Shown: piece after piece, positions 1 to 8,345 of the stretch
How the letters are laid out: each line of letters opens with the position of its first letter
How positions within the stretch are numbered: the stretch's first letter is position 1
Source of the DNA: an uncultured Oscillospiraceae bacterium
Lineage (GTDB): Bacteria > Bacillota > Clostridia > Oscillospirales > Oscillospiraceae
DNA: 26,131 nt
NCBI GenBank assembly: GCA_934565775.1
Contig: CAKTIN010000018.1
Location: 1 to 26,131, forward strand
Reading direction: 5' to 3'
Notes under the pieces: generated by a model
The model's input: only the letters and a program-made list of their open reading frames with translations
Told to the model about the DNA's origin: nothing
Database searches by the model: none
Program-made: the position numbers and the translations under genes

Positions 1-656
1 ATCGCCCGCCAGGTTACTTTATCGGCCAGGTTGTACCACACGAAATTTTCCGGGCAGGTGAACCAGACGTCCGTCCCCAGGGGGGACTGGGTCCGGTTGG
101 CCTCGGCGGTCCCCCGAAGGTTTAGGTCGTGCCGGATTCCGCACTCGGCCACCAGCACCGCCCGGTCCGCCGCCGTGACCTCGCCGCCCCGGAAGAGCAG
201 CCCATAGCGCACGGTCCCGCCGTCGCAGGCCCAGCCGCCCAGGTCCCGCACATTGGCCGCCTGGGGCGTGCCGATCCAGCGCAGGGCGTCCAGGGGCTTG
301 AGGGTCCCGGCGTGGCCGTCTCCCGCAAAGGGGGTCGTAGTGTTGGGTGCCTGATTGTAATAGGTCTCGTCCCCCACGGCCTTGCCGATGGGCTTGGTGT
401 TGGCCGTCACGGCCTCCCCGGGGGCGTAGGAGGCAATCTGAGACGTGGTGTAATCGCCGGGGTCATAGGTGACTGCCGCCAGATAGTTCCGCACGGCCTG
501 GGGGCACTGGTGCCATTGCACCGCCTCCACGCTGGTCAGGGCCGCAATGGCCCCGGCCATCTGGCTGAGCTTGTAGGTCTCGGAGCCCCCGGTCTTGCCC
601 CGAATCGCCGCCGCAATCGCCTGGACGGAGGCCTCCTCATAGAGCTTGAGGCTCAT
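1..656 (-). CDS. Tail-tip protein with tyrosine phosphatase domain, C-terminus cut off by window edge
   Basis: An open frame starts with ATG at 656 and runs without a stop to the left edge (218 complete codons seen). The start has a textbook ribosome site (GGAGGTGA, seven bases before ATG) and overlaps the stop of the collagen-like gene as TGATG. Residues 1 to about 42 (AIAAAIRGKTGGSETYKLSQM) resemble an N-terminal segment common in Clostridia phage tail and baseplate proteins. From about residue 135 the frame shows NVRDLGGW, then DGGTVRYGLLFRGGE (145-159) and GIRHDLNLRGTAE (173-185). This matches the opening of the Y_phosphatase3 / IphP-like tyrosine phosphatase family (typical: NFRDLGGY, DG..VR.G.LFRSGE, GIRTVIDLR..E). 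The catalytic HCxxGxxR loop should lie further downstream, outside the window, so activity cannot be judged. Position at the end of the tail operon suggests a virion-associated or host-modifying role; this is inference. Confidence 0.72.
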   Translation of the reverse strand, partial: MSLKLYEEASVQAIAAAIRGKTGGSETYKLSQMAGAIAALTSVEAVQWHQCPQAVRNYLAAVTYDPGDYTTSQIASYAPGEAVTANTKPIGKAVGDETYYNQAPNTTTPFAGDGHAGTLKPLDALRWIGTPQAANVRDLGGWACDGGTVRYGLLFRGGEVTAADRAVLVAECGIRHDLNLRGTAEANRTQSPLGTDVWFTCPENFVWYNLADKVTWRA

Positions 657-859
657 CAGTAACTCACCTCCGTCCCGTTGGGCAGGGCGGCCAGCACCGC
701 CGAGACGATCTCTGCCTGATCCGCCGCCGTCCAGTAGTCGGTCCCCTTGACCGGCGTGGTTCCGGGGTCCCCCTTGGCCCCAGGAGGCCCCTGAATCGTA
801 GGGACGGGCACATACTTGCCCTGCGCCTCATCCCAGATCTGCAAAATGGGGATTGCCAT
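656..859 (-). CDS. Short collagen-like tail-tip protein
   Basis: The product has 67 residues. It opens with a short hydrophobic stretch (AIPILQIW), has a single collagen-like Gly-X-Y block (IQGPPGAKGDPG, about residues 23-34), then a phrase typical of tail proteins (GTDYWTAADQAEIVSAVLAALP). ATG at 859 is chosen over a TTG three bases earlier because GGGAGG lies nine bases upstream. The stop overlaps the next start (TGATG), suggesting translational coupling with the phosphatase-domain protein. Small collagen-like proteins of this kind are common at the distal end of tail operons in Clostridia phages, where Gly-X-Y blocks help trimerise fibres; the exact role here is inferred. Confidence 0.72.
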   Translation of the reverse strand: MAIPILQIWDEAQGKYVPVPTIQGPPGAKGDPGTTPVKGTDYWTAADQAEIVSAVLAALPNGTEVSY

Positions 860-874
860 CAATTATCGCCTCCC

Positions 875-1279
875 TTATATCGCTGCAAAGTATAGGCTAT
901 CGTCCCAGCCGCTGGGGATGCCATCGGCCAGGGCCACATAGATTGTGCTGCCGTCCGTGTAATGGTAGCCCATCATTACGGCCTTGCCCGGCAGCCAGTA
1001 CAGGGGGTTGCTCATCGTGCCCAGGGCGTTGGGATCCTCCACCATCTCCCAGGCGTACCCAGCCGCCGCACTGTACACCGGCACCCACTTGTAGCCCACC
1101 TTCGGGGGCACCGTAGGCGCAGCCTCCGTGGGGATGGATGCAAGCAGTAGCTCCATTTTCTTGGCCGTAGTCAGCTCTTCGGGCCGCTCCGCCTCCTGTC
1201 CCTCGGCCATCATGGCGCTGTACGCCGCAATTTCTCCTGGGCTCATATCCCGGGTTGCGCCGTTATCATAGATTTTCAT
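875..1279 (-). CDS. Hypothetical tail-tip / fibre accessory protein
   Basis: The product has 134 residues and a clear ribosome site (GGAGG five bases before ATG). The N-terminal third is charged and helical (SPGEIAAYSAMMAEGQEAE). The C-terminal half is aromatic-rich (VGYKWVPVYS, YAWEMVEDP, YWLPGK, MMGYHYTDG, GWDDSLYFAAI), resembling small carbohydrate-binding folds on phage fibres. No family is recognised with certainty. The gene sits ten bases after the fibre gene, so a fibre subunit, fibre chaperone or sugar-binding tip protein are the main options. Confidence 0.6.
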   Translation of the reverse strand: MKIYDNGATRDMSPGEIAAYSAMMAEGQEAERPEELTTAKKMELLLASIPTEAAPTVPPKVGYKWVPVYSAAAGYAWEMVEDPNALGTMSNPLYWLPGKAVMMGYHYTDGSTIYVALADGIPSGWDDSLYFAAI

Positions 1280-1288
1280 CGCCGCCTC

Positions 1289-2563
1289 CTATGCTCTCAC
1301 GCCGTAGATTGTGATCTCGGCCCCGTCCGCAATCGCCGCCGCAGTTTCGGCGGTCAGCGATAGCACAAGCTGCGTCTCTCCCTCCGGCCAGGTAACCCGG
1401 TGCCGGAGCATCGTCGGCTGCTGGGGTACGGCGGTATTGTTAGCGTAGATGCCGATCCACTCGGCCCACAGATTGTCCCGGGCCACATCGATCCAACGAT
1501 TGATATAAGTAAGCCAGCCGTTAGAGGGGATAAGGATGCGCGCCAGGGCAGCCCCAGTGTGGTTGTTGGGATCGTTGATGCTGAGCCAGTTATTGCCGGA
1601 TACCGTAGTCACAAGCTTAGTGCTCCCCACGATCCGCAACTTGCGATAGGTGGTGAGGCTGCCCAGATTGTACACAGCGGTGCCAGCAGTCAGTGGGATG
1701 GTGCTTACCTCCTCCCAGGTCTCAGCGCCGCCCCCTCCGCCCCCGGAGGGCATGGCCACGGCCTCCGTCTCCGTGATGTGCCCCTCGCTGTCCACAGCCT
1801 TAACCTTGACGATCTGGCCGACCGCAGCCGTGGCGGGCTGGGGCACCCAGGGGATCGGGCTGGCGTCCCCGTCCGGATCGAGCCATACCGGGTGATTGGG
1901 GCCCGTGGGCTGGGTGGAGGAGATCACAATCCCCGGGGAGCCGTCTTTTCCCTTTCCGCCCTCGCCCAGCTCCCAGGCCTTAATGCTGCCGTCCTCGTTC
2001 AGCTCCTTCACCATTGGGACCTTCCCCACCGTGCCGGATGCAAACCCCAGCTGCTTCGCCGCCCGGTCCACATAGCTTTTCGGGGCCGCGTCAGCCCCCT
2101 GCTTGGGCTCAGAGACGCCATAGATGCGCACAGGCTCATCTCCCTCGGTCCCCATTACATTCAGCTGAGGCACGCCGTCCGCGTCCGTGCGCCCCTCCAG
2201 ATAGGGCACGGATTTGCCCTCCGCTGTAGGGATAAAAGCGATTTGCCCCTTAAAGCCCACATCCCCGGTGAACGTCCCGCCGGCCTTTGGCATGGCCGCA
2301 TTCGCCTTCGTCATAGCATTTTCGGCCTTGTCATCGGCAGAGCGGGCGGTTTCCGCCGCAGAACCGGCAGACCGGGCGGCAGCGGAAGCGTTTGCAGCGG
2401 CGGTTTCTGCCGCCTCCTGCGCCGCTGTTGCGGCTGCTTCGGCCCCTGCTTTTACCGTCTTATATTTAATGTTGTAAGTCTCGTTCTCTGACGCAATCAG
2501 CAATAGATCCTCATCCTGGGCGCTTTCCAGGGTATCAAAATCCACGATTCTTTTTTCTGCCAT
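1289..2563 (-). CDS. Tail fibre / receptor-binding protein
   Basis: The product has 424 residues. Residues 1-35 look like a baseplate attachment segment (IVDFDTLESAQDEDLLLIA). An alanine-rich coiled coil follows (about 40-95, AAATAAQEAAETAAANASAA), then a shaft domain (about 94-180) with the fibre phrase FTGDVGFKG. Next come a collagen-like patch (GKGKDGSPG), a poly-glycine hinge (PSGGGGGGAE) and a C-terminal beta-rich domain of about 145 residues ending ITIYGVRA, the likely receptor-binding head. The start ATG overlaps the stop of the upstream gene (TAATG) and has AGGAGG upstream. Trimeric fibres with this layout are usual in siphoviruses of Firmicutes; the host receptor cannot be read from sequence. 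Confidence 0.8.
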   Translation of the reverse strand: MAEKRIVDFDTLESAQDEDLLLIASENETYNIKYKTVKAGAEAAATAAQEAAETAAANASAAARSAGSAAETARSADDKAENAMTKANAAMPKAGGTFTGDVGFKGQIAFIPTAEGKSVPYLEGRTDADGVPQLNVMGTEGDEPVRIYGVSEPKQGADAAPKSYVDRAAKQLGFASGTVGKVPMVKELNEDGSIKAWELGEGGKGKDGSPGIVISSTQPTGPNHPVWLDPDGDASPIPWVPQPATAAVGQIVKVKAVDSEGHITETEAVAMPSGGGGGGAETWEEVSTIPLTAGTAVYNLGSLTTYRKLRIVGSTKLVTTVSGNNWLSINDPNNHTGAALARILIPSNGWLTYINRWIDVARDNLWAEWIGIYANNTAVPQQPTMLRHRVTWPEGETQLVLSLTAETAAAIADGAEITIYGVRA

Positions 2564-4083
2564 TACGTTCCTCCTTCCTTGTTCTCCAGGGCATTCAGCC
2601 GAAGCTCCATGCTGTTCAGCAGCTCCGTAAGGGCCGTAATTCGCGCGGAATTCTCTTGCTCGGCTGCCAGCGCCCGGCTCTGCTCTCCGGAAATCTGCGT
2701 TCCAAGTGCCGATTCTGCCTCCTGGGCCCTAGCCTCCTCCGTACCGATCCGCTCCCCTAGCGCCGTCTCTGCGTCACCGGCCCGGGTAATCTCTGCCGCC
2801 AAAGCGGCGTCATCTACCTTGCCGGCAAGGTTGTCCGCCGTGTCCTGAATGGATTGGGTCAGCTGCTGCGTGGTCTGCTTCAGCTGCTCCAGCTCTGAGG
2901 GGTAGGGATATTCGGCGCTGAGCTCCTCGCTGTTGGGCGCGGAAATGTCCGATCGGAAATTCAGATCCAGCACCATGGACTGCGCACAGATCACCCCACA
3001 CAGCAGATCCCCAATCACGCACTGATCCCCCAGCTCCGCCGTTGGGTCAAACAGGCACTTCGTGGCGGTGTAGGGCTGGTAGACCAGCCCCGCATATGCC
3101 GCATAGAGATCGTCACAGATACCCTGCGTGGCATAGGGGTTCCCTTCAATCTTCAGCATAAAGCCAGTGGCGTCCCCTGCCGTATAGACCGCGCTGCCCC
3201 CTCCACTGAGGCTCACACCGGTAACCGTCAGCTTCGGCCCGGTGGTAAGCTCTCCGCAGACCACAGACACGTCCACCAGGTCCGGAACCGCCGAAGCCGC
3301 CGTTCCGCCCCCGGGCAGACTGCCGGAGGGCTCCGGCAGCGCCGGATTTGTCTGGGTTTCCTTGTAGGCCAGCAAATACGGCTTGAGCATGGTATTCGGC
3401 CCGCTGGTGGCAAAGAGCTTGATCCGGTTCCGGTTTTCGTCCACAATGTAATAGGCCTGATCCGGGGCGGTCGCCAGCGGCACAAGCCGCAGCTTGCCCG
3501 CATCACTGATGATCCAGTTGCCCCCGTGACAAGCCCCAATGTAGCCCAGCACCTGGGTCATGGTCTTGCCCGTGGGGTCCTGGACCACGTAGTCCGCCCC
3601 CGTCTTGATCTTGGTGCGGGGGTCGATGCCGACCCCCATCTTCTGGGCGATTTCCGCTACTACATCCACCATCGGCCTGGGCCACTGGCTCCCCGCTGGG
3701 ACCGGATACGCCGCATTCGCCAGCAGCATGGCGTCATAGCATTCCAGTGTGACCATCCCATCATAGGACGTGTCACGCTGATTCACATAATAATCCCCAA
3801 ATCCGATCCATGGGGTTTGATATTCGCCCGTGCTGTCACACAGCCGCACCATGGGAGCCAGCCGGCTGCCATTGGGGATCCCATCCTTCGTGAGGATGGA
3901 TACCGTCATAGTCGCTGCATTGCAGTTTCCCACGGAGAGCGGTGCGCCCATCAGCTGCCGGGTAATCCTGGGGGCGGAGATCTGATAATAGTCCTTTGTG
4001 CCGTTGCATCTCACCCGGGCCTGCATCCAGAAGCGCCCTGTGGCCGCCAACTCATGGATTGCGTTTTCGCTTTTGTACTGCAT
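2563..4083 (-). CDS. Tal-like tail baseplate protein
   Basis: The product has 506 residues from ATG at 4083, which has AGAGG seven bases upstream and lies four bases after the previous stop. A much longer frame exists upstream but is rejected because it overlaps the preceding gene and lacks a ribosome site. Residues 1 to about 375 form a mixed beta structure resembling the hub part of tail-associated lysin (Tal/gp27-like) proteins: LMGAPLSVGNCNAATMTV, WIGFGDYYVNQR, VTLECYDAMLLAN, GGNWIISDAGKLRLVPL. The last 110 residues are a long coiled coil with repeated A-E-x-x-L/R patterns (EEARAQEAESALGTQIS), likely trimeric. No peptidase or lysozyme motif is visible, so it is probably a baseplate hub carrying the fibre. 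Confidence 0.75.
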   Translation of the reverse strand: MQYKSENAIHELAATGRFWMQARVRCNGTKDYYQISAPRITRQLMGAPLSVGNCNAATMTVSILTKDGIPNGSRLAPMVRLCDSTGEYQTPWIGFGDYYVNQRDTSYDGMVTLECYDAMLLANAAYPVPAGSQWPRPMVDVVAEIAQKMGVGIDPRTKIKTGADYVVQDPTGKTMTQVLGYIGACHGGNWIISDAGKLRLVPLATAPDQAYYIVDENRNRIKLFATSGPNTMLKPYLLAYKETQTNPALPEPSGSLPGGGTAASAVPDLVDVSVVCGELTTGPKLTVTGVSLSGGGSAVYTAGDATGFMLKIEGNPYATQGICDDLYAAYAGLVYQPYTATKCLFDPTAELGDQCVIGDLLCGVICAQSMVLDLNFRSDISAPNSEELSAEYPYPSELEQLKQTTQQLTQSIQDTADNLAGKVDDAALAAEITRAGDAETALGERIGTEEARAQEAESALGTQISGEQSRALAAEQENSARITALTELLNSMELRLNALENKEGGT

Positions 4084-4087
4084 CCCG

Positions 4088-4465
4088 TTACCTCTGTGTA
4101 ATGTTGAACGTGCAGCCTTCGTAATAGGTTCGGTTGTCGCCCTTATCGTAGCGCTGCGTACCGTAGGTGAGCGTGGACGTGTAATAGGTCTTGGTAATGA
4201 CGCGGTTGGTCTTAGGGTCCAGCATGGTAATATCCGTGAATTCTCCGTCAATATCCTCTGCAATGGATTTTAGGATCGTCTCCGGCAGAGGATTGAACTT
4301 CACTGCCCATTTGTCCTTCTGGGCAATGCGTGTCCGGTACATCAGGCCGTCCAGGAGATTCCGCCCGGACCCGTCCGCATCCAGATCATTCCGCACCGGG
4401 GCCAGTCCGTCCTCCGCCAGGAAGGCGGTATAGTCGTGGGTCCCAATTTTGAAAACAGGCTTCAT
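4088..4465 (-). CDS. Short tail protein between tape measure and hub
   Basis: The product has 125 residues, starting at an ATG with GGAGGAG directly upstream. The sequence is compact and beta-rich (FKIGTHDYTAFL, YRTRIAQKDKWAVKFNPLP, TYYTSTLTYGTQRYD, YYEGCTFNITQR). A gene of this size between the tape measure and the Tal-like hub occurs in many A118-like phages, where the place is usually taken by a distal-tail or tail-tip connector. I recognise it by position and general character, not by a definite motif. Confidence 0.7.
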   Translation of the reverse strand: MKPVFKIGTHDYTAFLAEDGLAPVRNDLDADGSGRNLLDGLMYRTRIAQKDKWAVKFNPLPETILKSIAEDIDGEFTDITMLDPKTNRVITKTYYTSTLTYGTQRYDKGDNRTYYEGCTFNITQR

Positions 4466-4473
4466 TTCTCCTC

Positions 4474-7263
4474 CTATCCCAGCAGCGGCGAGGCCCCCAT
4501 GGACCGGGTCCGCCGGTTGATCTCCCGAATCACCATATCCGTCATGGCCGCGCGGTCCAGATTCAGCACCGGCGTAGGTTGCTCCCGCAGGGCCTGCACA
4601 ATGCGCTCTGTGGCGCTCCCCACCGCCTGCGTGATGACCGAGGACAGTTCATCGTTTGAAGCGATCAGCTCCCCCAGACCGCCGCCATTGGCCGCTGCAG
4701 CCGTCCGGTAGGGCGCAACGCTGCCGGTTGCAATATTGGGCACTGCGAAGGTCACCCGGTCCGCAATGGCCTGGAGCCGGTCCATGAGCCGGGTGAAGCT
4801 GCTGCTGATCTTATCCGAAAAGGCGTCCAGCGTCCCGTCTACCTCTGCAGTGGGGACGATGCCGCCAATGGTGTAGTTCCCGCTGTTAAACTCCTCGGCA
4901 ATCGCCCCGGCCACGCCGGAAACGGATTTGAGGATTTCTCCCTGGGAGTCCTCCACGCCCTCTCCGATGCCGTAACCAAGCATTAAGCCCACCTCATCCC
5001 GGAACAGCCGGGAGGGAGAGTGGATACCAAAGAAGTCCTTGATTTTGCTTACCACTCCACCGAAGAAGCCGGAAATTTTATCCCACAACCACGCTCCTGC
5101 GTCACTAATCCCGTTCCAAAGGCCCTTGATCAGATTAAGGCCACTTTTGGCCATTTCTGGAATAAAACTGCTGATTGATTCAACTATGCCTTTAATAATT
5201 CGCGGAACTGCTTTTACGATTTCGATGATAATTTTGGGCAAGTTTTTGATAAGTGCAACGAACAACTGTACACCTGCCACCGCAATCTTATCGATATTTT
5301 GAATCAATGCGTTGATGATGCTTAGAATAATTTTTGGCTGTGCACTCGCAAGAGTTGTCAATATTTTTGGTAGGCCTTGAATCAGAGCAATATGCAAATC
5401 AATACCGGCTTGCACAATATCCGGGAGATGTTCAATCAGTGCATCAATGATTGCTGTAATAATTTCTGGTATTACATCAACAATTTGTTGAATAATCTCT
5501 GGCAGAGCGGTAACAAGCGATGTAAATAGCTGTACCCCTGTCTCAATTAACAAAGGAATTGATGCAAGCAGCCCGTTTAAAAGAGCAGATACAATCTGCG
5601 GAATTGCGGCAAGCAGCTGTGGAATTGCCAAAAGAATGCCCTGCACAAGTGTCAATAAAATAGTTCCGCCAGTTTGTACGATTTGCGGGAGTGCAGTTCC
5701 AATCCCGTTTGCTATGCAGGTCGCAATTCCACCCCAGTTTACATTGGTCAAAAAGCCTGATAGCAAATTAAGAGCGCTAACCAACAGTGTTCCTATAAGT
5801 CCGGCCAAATCCGTAAAAATGCCGTCCCAATCGATTCCGTTTAAAAAGGCAGCTACTTTCTGCCCAATAGCTCCCCAATCAAAGCCGTTGATGGCTCCCG
5901 TAATAGATTGCAGCACTTTGCGAATCTGAGCACTCAATGTTGAAGCTAACCCTGTCCAGTCCCCTCCCTTGATTTGCTCTGCAATCAGCTTTGCCCAGTC
6001 TGGTACCTCAACCTCTGGTAATTCCACATTTTCAGAATTGCTGCCGCTTCCGCCAGATTGATTTCTGCTTAAAATGTTCAGCTCATCAAAGGAGGCAAGC
6101 AGCCTATTTACAGCCTTGCTGGCCGCGCCTCCGGCGGCGCTGATCTGCTTGGTTGCGGTCTTTCCGTATAGCCCAAACAGCTTCAGGAACGCCGTTACAT
6201 AGGAGGTCGCAGTGGCGACCAAATTGATAACTTTGGTGATGATCGGCCCCAGCAGATTCCCAATGCTGCTCCAGCAGCTGGAGAGCGTATTGGAAAGCTG
6301 CTGATTTTCCGCCATATAGGCGCTGACCGCCTTCCGCAGCAGCGCCCAGATGCCCCGCGCTCCCAGCAGACTGAGGGCAAATTTCTTCGCGCCGGAGATC
6401 AGCCCGCCGAATTGGCCGTTGGTGGCCCTGCTGTGTCGAAACACCTGCGCCATGCCGGATGCAGCCGCCTTGATCCCGGATACGACCTTACCGCCGAGCT
6501 GCTTGGCCATGCTCCCGATCCCGGAAACGGCAGATTTGATCCCTGCCCCCAGCTGCCCCGTGAAGGTGCGGGCTGCTGCCGCCGCACCGGACGCAGTCTC
6601 CTGCGTGTCGGCGGCCATCTGATCCATGCCGCTCCCCGCTTGCTGGGCCGCCTCGTTGATCTGCCCGGAGCTTGCTGCCGCGCTGCTTAGGTCCGCCTCC
6701 ACCTGGTCATAGGGCGTAGGATCTACTGCGGGGGCCTGATATGCACCGCCGCTGGCTTCCAGCTCCTGCTTCCGGGCCAGAAGCTCCTGATACTGATTGG
6801 ACACTGCCTCCATGTCATACTGGAGAGACCGCCACTGCATGGACTCCTGGCTGACGCCAAGAGCCTGCATCTTCTCCTGCTTGCCCATGAGCGTGTCAAA
6901 CTTTGCCCCCACCTTGTCCAGCTCTGCGCACAGCGCCTCGTATTCCTGGGTGGGGGTCCCGGTATTCGCCGGAGCCGTTTCCGCCGTGGGGGCCGCAGCA
7001 GCGCCTCCCTGGCCCTTGGCCTCGGCCATAGCCGCCTCCAGCTCCCGGATCTTCGCCTCCAGGGCCGCAACGTCCTGTTCGGCGGGCTTGGTGTCCACCT
7101 GAGGCGTGAGGGGCTTCTCAAACAGGTTGGTCAGCACCTTCCCCAGCCCCTGGATTTCCGCCGTCAGGCTCCGAAGTGCCTTCAGCAGTTCCTCGCTGCC
7201 CGCCTTAAAGCCCTCGGAATCCAGCTGTGTATCCAGGATGATCGAGCCATCCGTCTGCGCCAT
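4474..7263 (-). CDS. Tail tape measure protein
   Basis: At 929 residues this is the largest gene in the window. It sits directly after the two tail assembly genes and before the tail tip, the fixed place of the tape measure gene. Residues 1 to about 210 are helical and coiled-coil (IQGLGKVLTNLFEKP, DVAALEAKIRELEAAMAEAK). About 260-420 is the basic, hydrophobic core, including GARGIWALLRKAVSAYMAEN. About 440-720 consists of long amphipathic helical repeats rich in I, L, P and A. A phage signature follows near the end (KIKDFFGIHSPSRLFRDEVG), then a C-terminal helical domain. It sets tail length and is thought to assist DNA passage through the membrane. The middle third has much lower GC than the rest. 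ATG follows GGAGG. Confidence 0.93.
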   Translation of the reverse strand: MAQTDGSIILDTQLDSEGFKAGSEELLKALRSLTAEIQGLGKVLTNLFEKPLTPQVDTKPAEQDVAALEAKIRELEAAMAEAKGQGGAAAAPTAETAPANTGTPTQEYEALCAELDKVGAKFDTLMGKQEKMQALGVSQESMQWRSLQYDMEAVSNQYQELLARKQELEASGGAYQAPAVDPTPYDQVEADLSSAAASSGQINEAAQQAGSGMDQMAADTQETASGAAAAARTFTGQLGAGIKSAVSGIGSMAKQLGGKVVSGIKAAASGMAQVFRHSRATNGQFGGLISGAKKFALSLLGARGIWALLRKAVSAYMAENQQLSNTLSSCWSSIGNLLGPIITKVINLVATATSYVTAFLKLFGLYGKTATKQISAAGGAASKAVNRLLASFDELNILSRNQSGGSGSNSENVELPEVEVPDWAKLIAEQIKGGDWTGLASTLSAQIRKVLQSITGAINGFDWGAIGQKVAAFLNGIDWDGIFTDLAGLIGTLLVSALNLLSGFLTNVNWGGIATCIANGIGTALPQIVQTGGTILLTLVQGILLAIPQLLAAIPQIVSALLNGLLASIPLLIETGVQLFTSLVTALPEIIQQIVDVIPEIITAIIDALIEHLPDIVQAGIDLHIALIQGLPKILTTLASAQPKIILSIINALIQNIDKIAVAGVQLFVALIKNLPKIIIEIVKAVPRIIKGIVESISSFIPEMAKSGLNLIKGLWNGISDAGAWLWDKISGFFGGVVSKIKDFFGIHSPSRLFRDEVGLMLGYGIGEGVEDSQGEILKSVSGVAGAIAEEFNSGNYTIGGIVPTAEVDGTLDAFSDKISSSFTRLMDRLQAIADRVTFAVPNIATGSVAPYRTAAAANGGGLGELIASNDELSSVITQAVGSATERIVQALREQPTPVLNLDRAAMTDMVIREINRRTRSMGASPLLG
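5245..5628 (-). repeat. 44-residue helical repeats inside the tape measure gene
   Basis: Two successive 44-residue units are visible in the protein: one starting ALPEIIQQIVDVIPEII (5377-5508) and one starting GLPKILTTLASAQPKII (5245-5376). A shortened 40-residue unit precedes them (AIPQLLAAIPQIVSALL, 5509-5628) and the start of a further one follows (NLPKIIIEIVKAVPRII). Shared marks are x-L/I-P at the start, P-x-I-I in the middle and G-h-x-L-h-x-A/S-L-h at the end. Repeats of this kind can lengthen or shorten the tape measure and so change tail length. Confidence 0.75.
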
Positions 7264-7275
7264 GCCACCACCTCC

Positions 7276-7839
7276 TTATCCCAGCATAGCCTCCAGCCTT
7301 GCCTTCGCCGCCTGCTCCTCGGCGGTGAGCTTCGGGCGCAGCCTGCAAATATCCTTGTTTGCGTTCCAGTATTCCGCCTCCCATTTTTCCAGAGGCTTCC
7401 CCCGTGCCTTTTTGGACCGCAGGGCCAGCACCGTGGCAAAGGTGCCCTCCGTGATCTCGCTGTAATAGCCCAGGAAGGTCCACCAGTGGAGATATTTGAC
7501 CCCGCGCACCTCTCTGCCGGCCACCTTGTTGATGGCCGGGAACAGCAGTGCCTCGTCCTGCTCCCAATCCATAATTCGGGGGGAGGGCCGCCCGCCCTTG
7601 TTCTCCCCGGAATCGTGATCGATAAAGGAGAGCGCTGCCCGGAAGGCCGCCTCATAGTCCCGCTTCGGGATGCGGTCGAAATCCCGGTACAGGATCCACA
7701 GGCAGATATAAACCTTCTCCCGGTCCTCCAGCTCCGGGTCCGCGAATGCGGCGGCGATCCGCAGCACATAGCGGTAATCTGACCGGATCGCGTAATTCCG
7801 CCCGGAAACGGACAGGCTCCTGGGGAGTGCTCCGATCAT
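7276..7839 (-). CDS. Gp15-family tail assembly protein
   Basis: The product has 187 residues and resembles the bacteriophage Gp15 family (A118-type phages): an early LPRSLSVSGRNYAIRSDYR segment, a helical middle (EKVYICLWILYRDFDRIP), the phrase RIMDWEQDEALLFPAINKV, and the conserved YLHWWTFLGYYSEI with a basic C-terminal SKKARGKPLEKWE. It starts at an ATG overlapping the previous stop by four bases (ATGA). By position it corresponds to the second member of the tail assembly chaperone pair, which helps load the tape measure before tube assembly. It may also be made as a frameshift fusion with the upstream gene (see findings). Confidence 0.85.
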   Translation of the reverse strand: MIGALPRSLSVSGRNYAIRSDYRYVLRIAAAFADPELEDREKVYICLWILYRDFDRIPKRDYEAAFRAALSFIDHDSGENKGGRPSPRIMDWEQDEALLFPAINKVAGREVRGVKYLHWWTFLGYYSEITEGTFATVLALRSKKARGKPLEKWEAEYWNANKDICRLRPKLTAEEQAAKARLEAMLG

Positions 7840-8327
7840 TTCTTTCCGGCCTTGTGGGAGCCGGTGCGGATGCCGTGGGTGTACCGCTCCACCCGGGTGT
7901 TGATCTGCTTAACCTCCCGCGCAAACTGCTGGGAGATGAAATTCCCAACAGCACTCAGGGCATTCTCACAATAAAAGCGGCCGCCAATCGGGCTGAACGG
8001 GTGCATCCGCCCAAAGAACGCCTCCGCCATATTCCCGCCGAACAGCTCGTCACAGGCATCATACAGCCGCTTCTCCGCCTCCTGGAAGGCCGCAAGCTCC
8101 GCTCCGTCCTGCGTATCCGCCGTGCCGTCGGGCTTGATATTCACGCGCTCCAGCGGCTCCACGATCTGGTCAAACTGGCTGCTCAGCCGGTTGAACCGCT
8201 CGATAATCCCCACGTCCGTGGGCCGGAAGGAGAATGCGCCCAGTTCCTCTCCCTGCCGGTTTTTGATCGGCACCTTTACGCTGCCGTCGTCAACGGTAAT
8301 GCTCATCTGCATCAGTTTTTCAGCCAT
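7836..8327 (-). CDS. Tail assembly chaperone (gpG-like)
   Basis: The product has 163 residues and a perfect ribosome site (AAGGAGG, seven to eight bases before ATG). It begins with a beta segment (MQMSITVDDGSVKVPIKNRQG), then DVGIIERFNRL and helical, acidic stretches typical of the first tail chaperone (AFQEAEKRLYDACDELFG), and ends in a basic tail (RTGSHKAGKK). It follows the major tail protein and precedes the Gp15 gene and tape measure, which fixes its role. The end of the gene carries the sequence A AAG AAA just before the stop, a possible slip site. Not part of the finished virion in related phages. Confidence 0.78.
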   Translation of the reverse strand: MAEKLMQMSITVDDGSVKVPIKNRQGEELGAFSFRPTDVGIIERFNRLSSQFDQIVEPLERVNIKPDGTADTQDGAELAAFQEAEKRLYDACDELFGGNMAEAFFGRMHPFSPIGGRFYCENALSAVGNFISQQFAREVKQINTRVERYTHGIRTGSHKAGKK

Positions 8328-8345
8328 TGAAAGTCCTCCTTATGG

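Noticed and set aside
129..662. Plus-strand open frame at the left end
   Set aside because: It is the complement of the phosphatase-domain frame, which has the ribosome site, coupling and family motifs.
1400..2491. Plus-strand open frame of over 360 codons opposite the tail fibre gene
   Set aside because: No recognisable domain or ribosome site, and the minus-strand fibre frame is clearly real.
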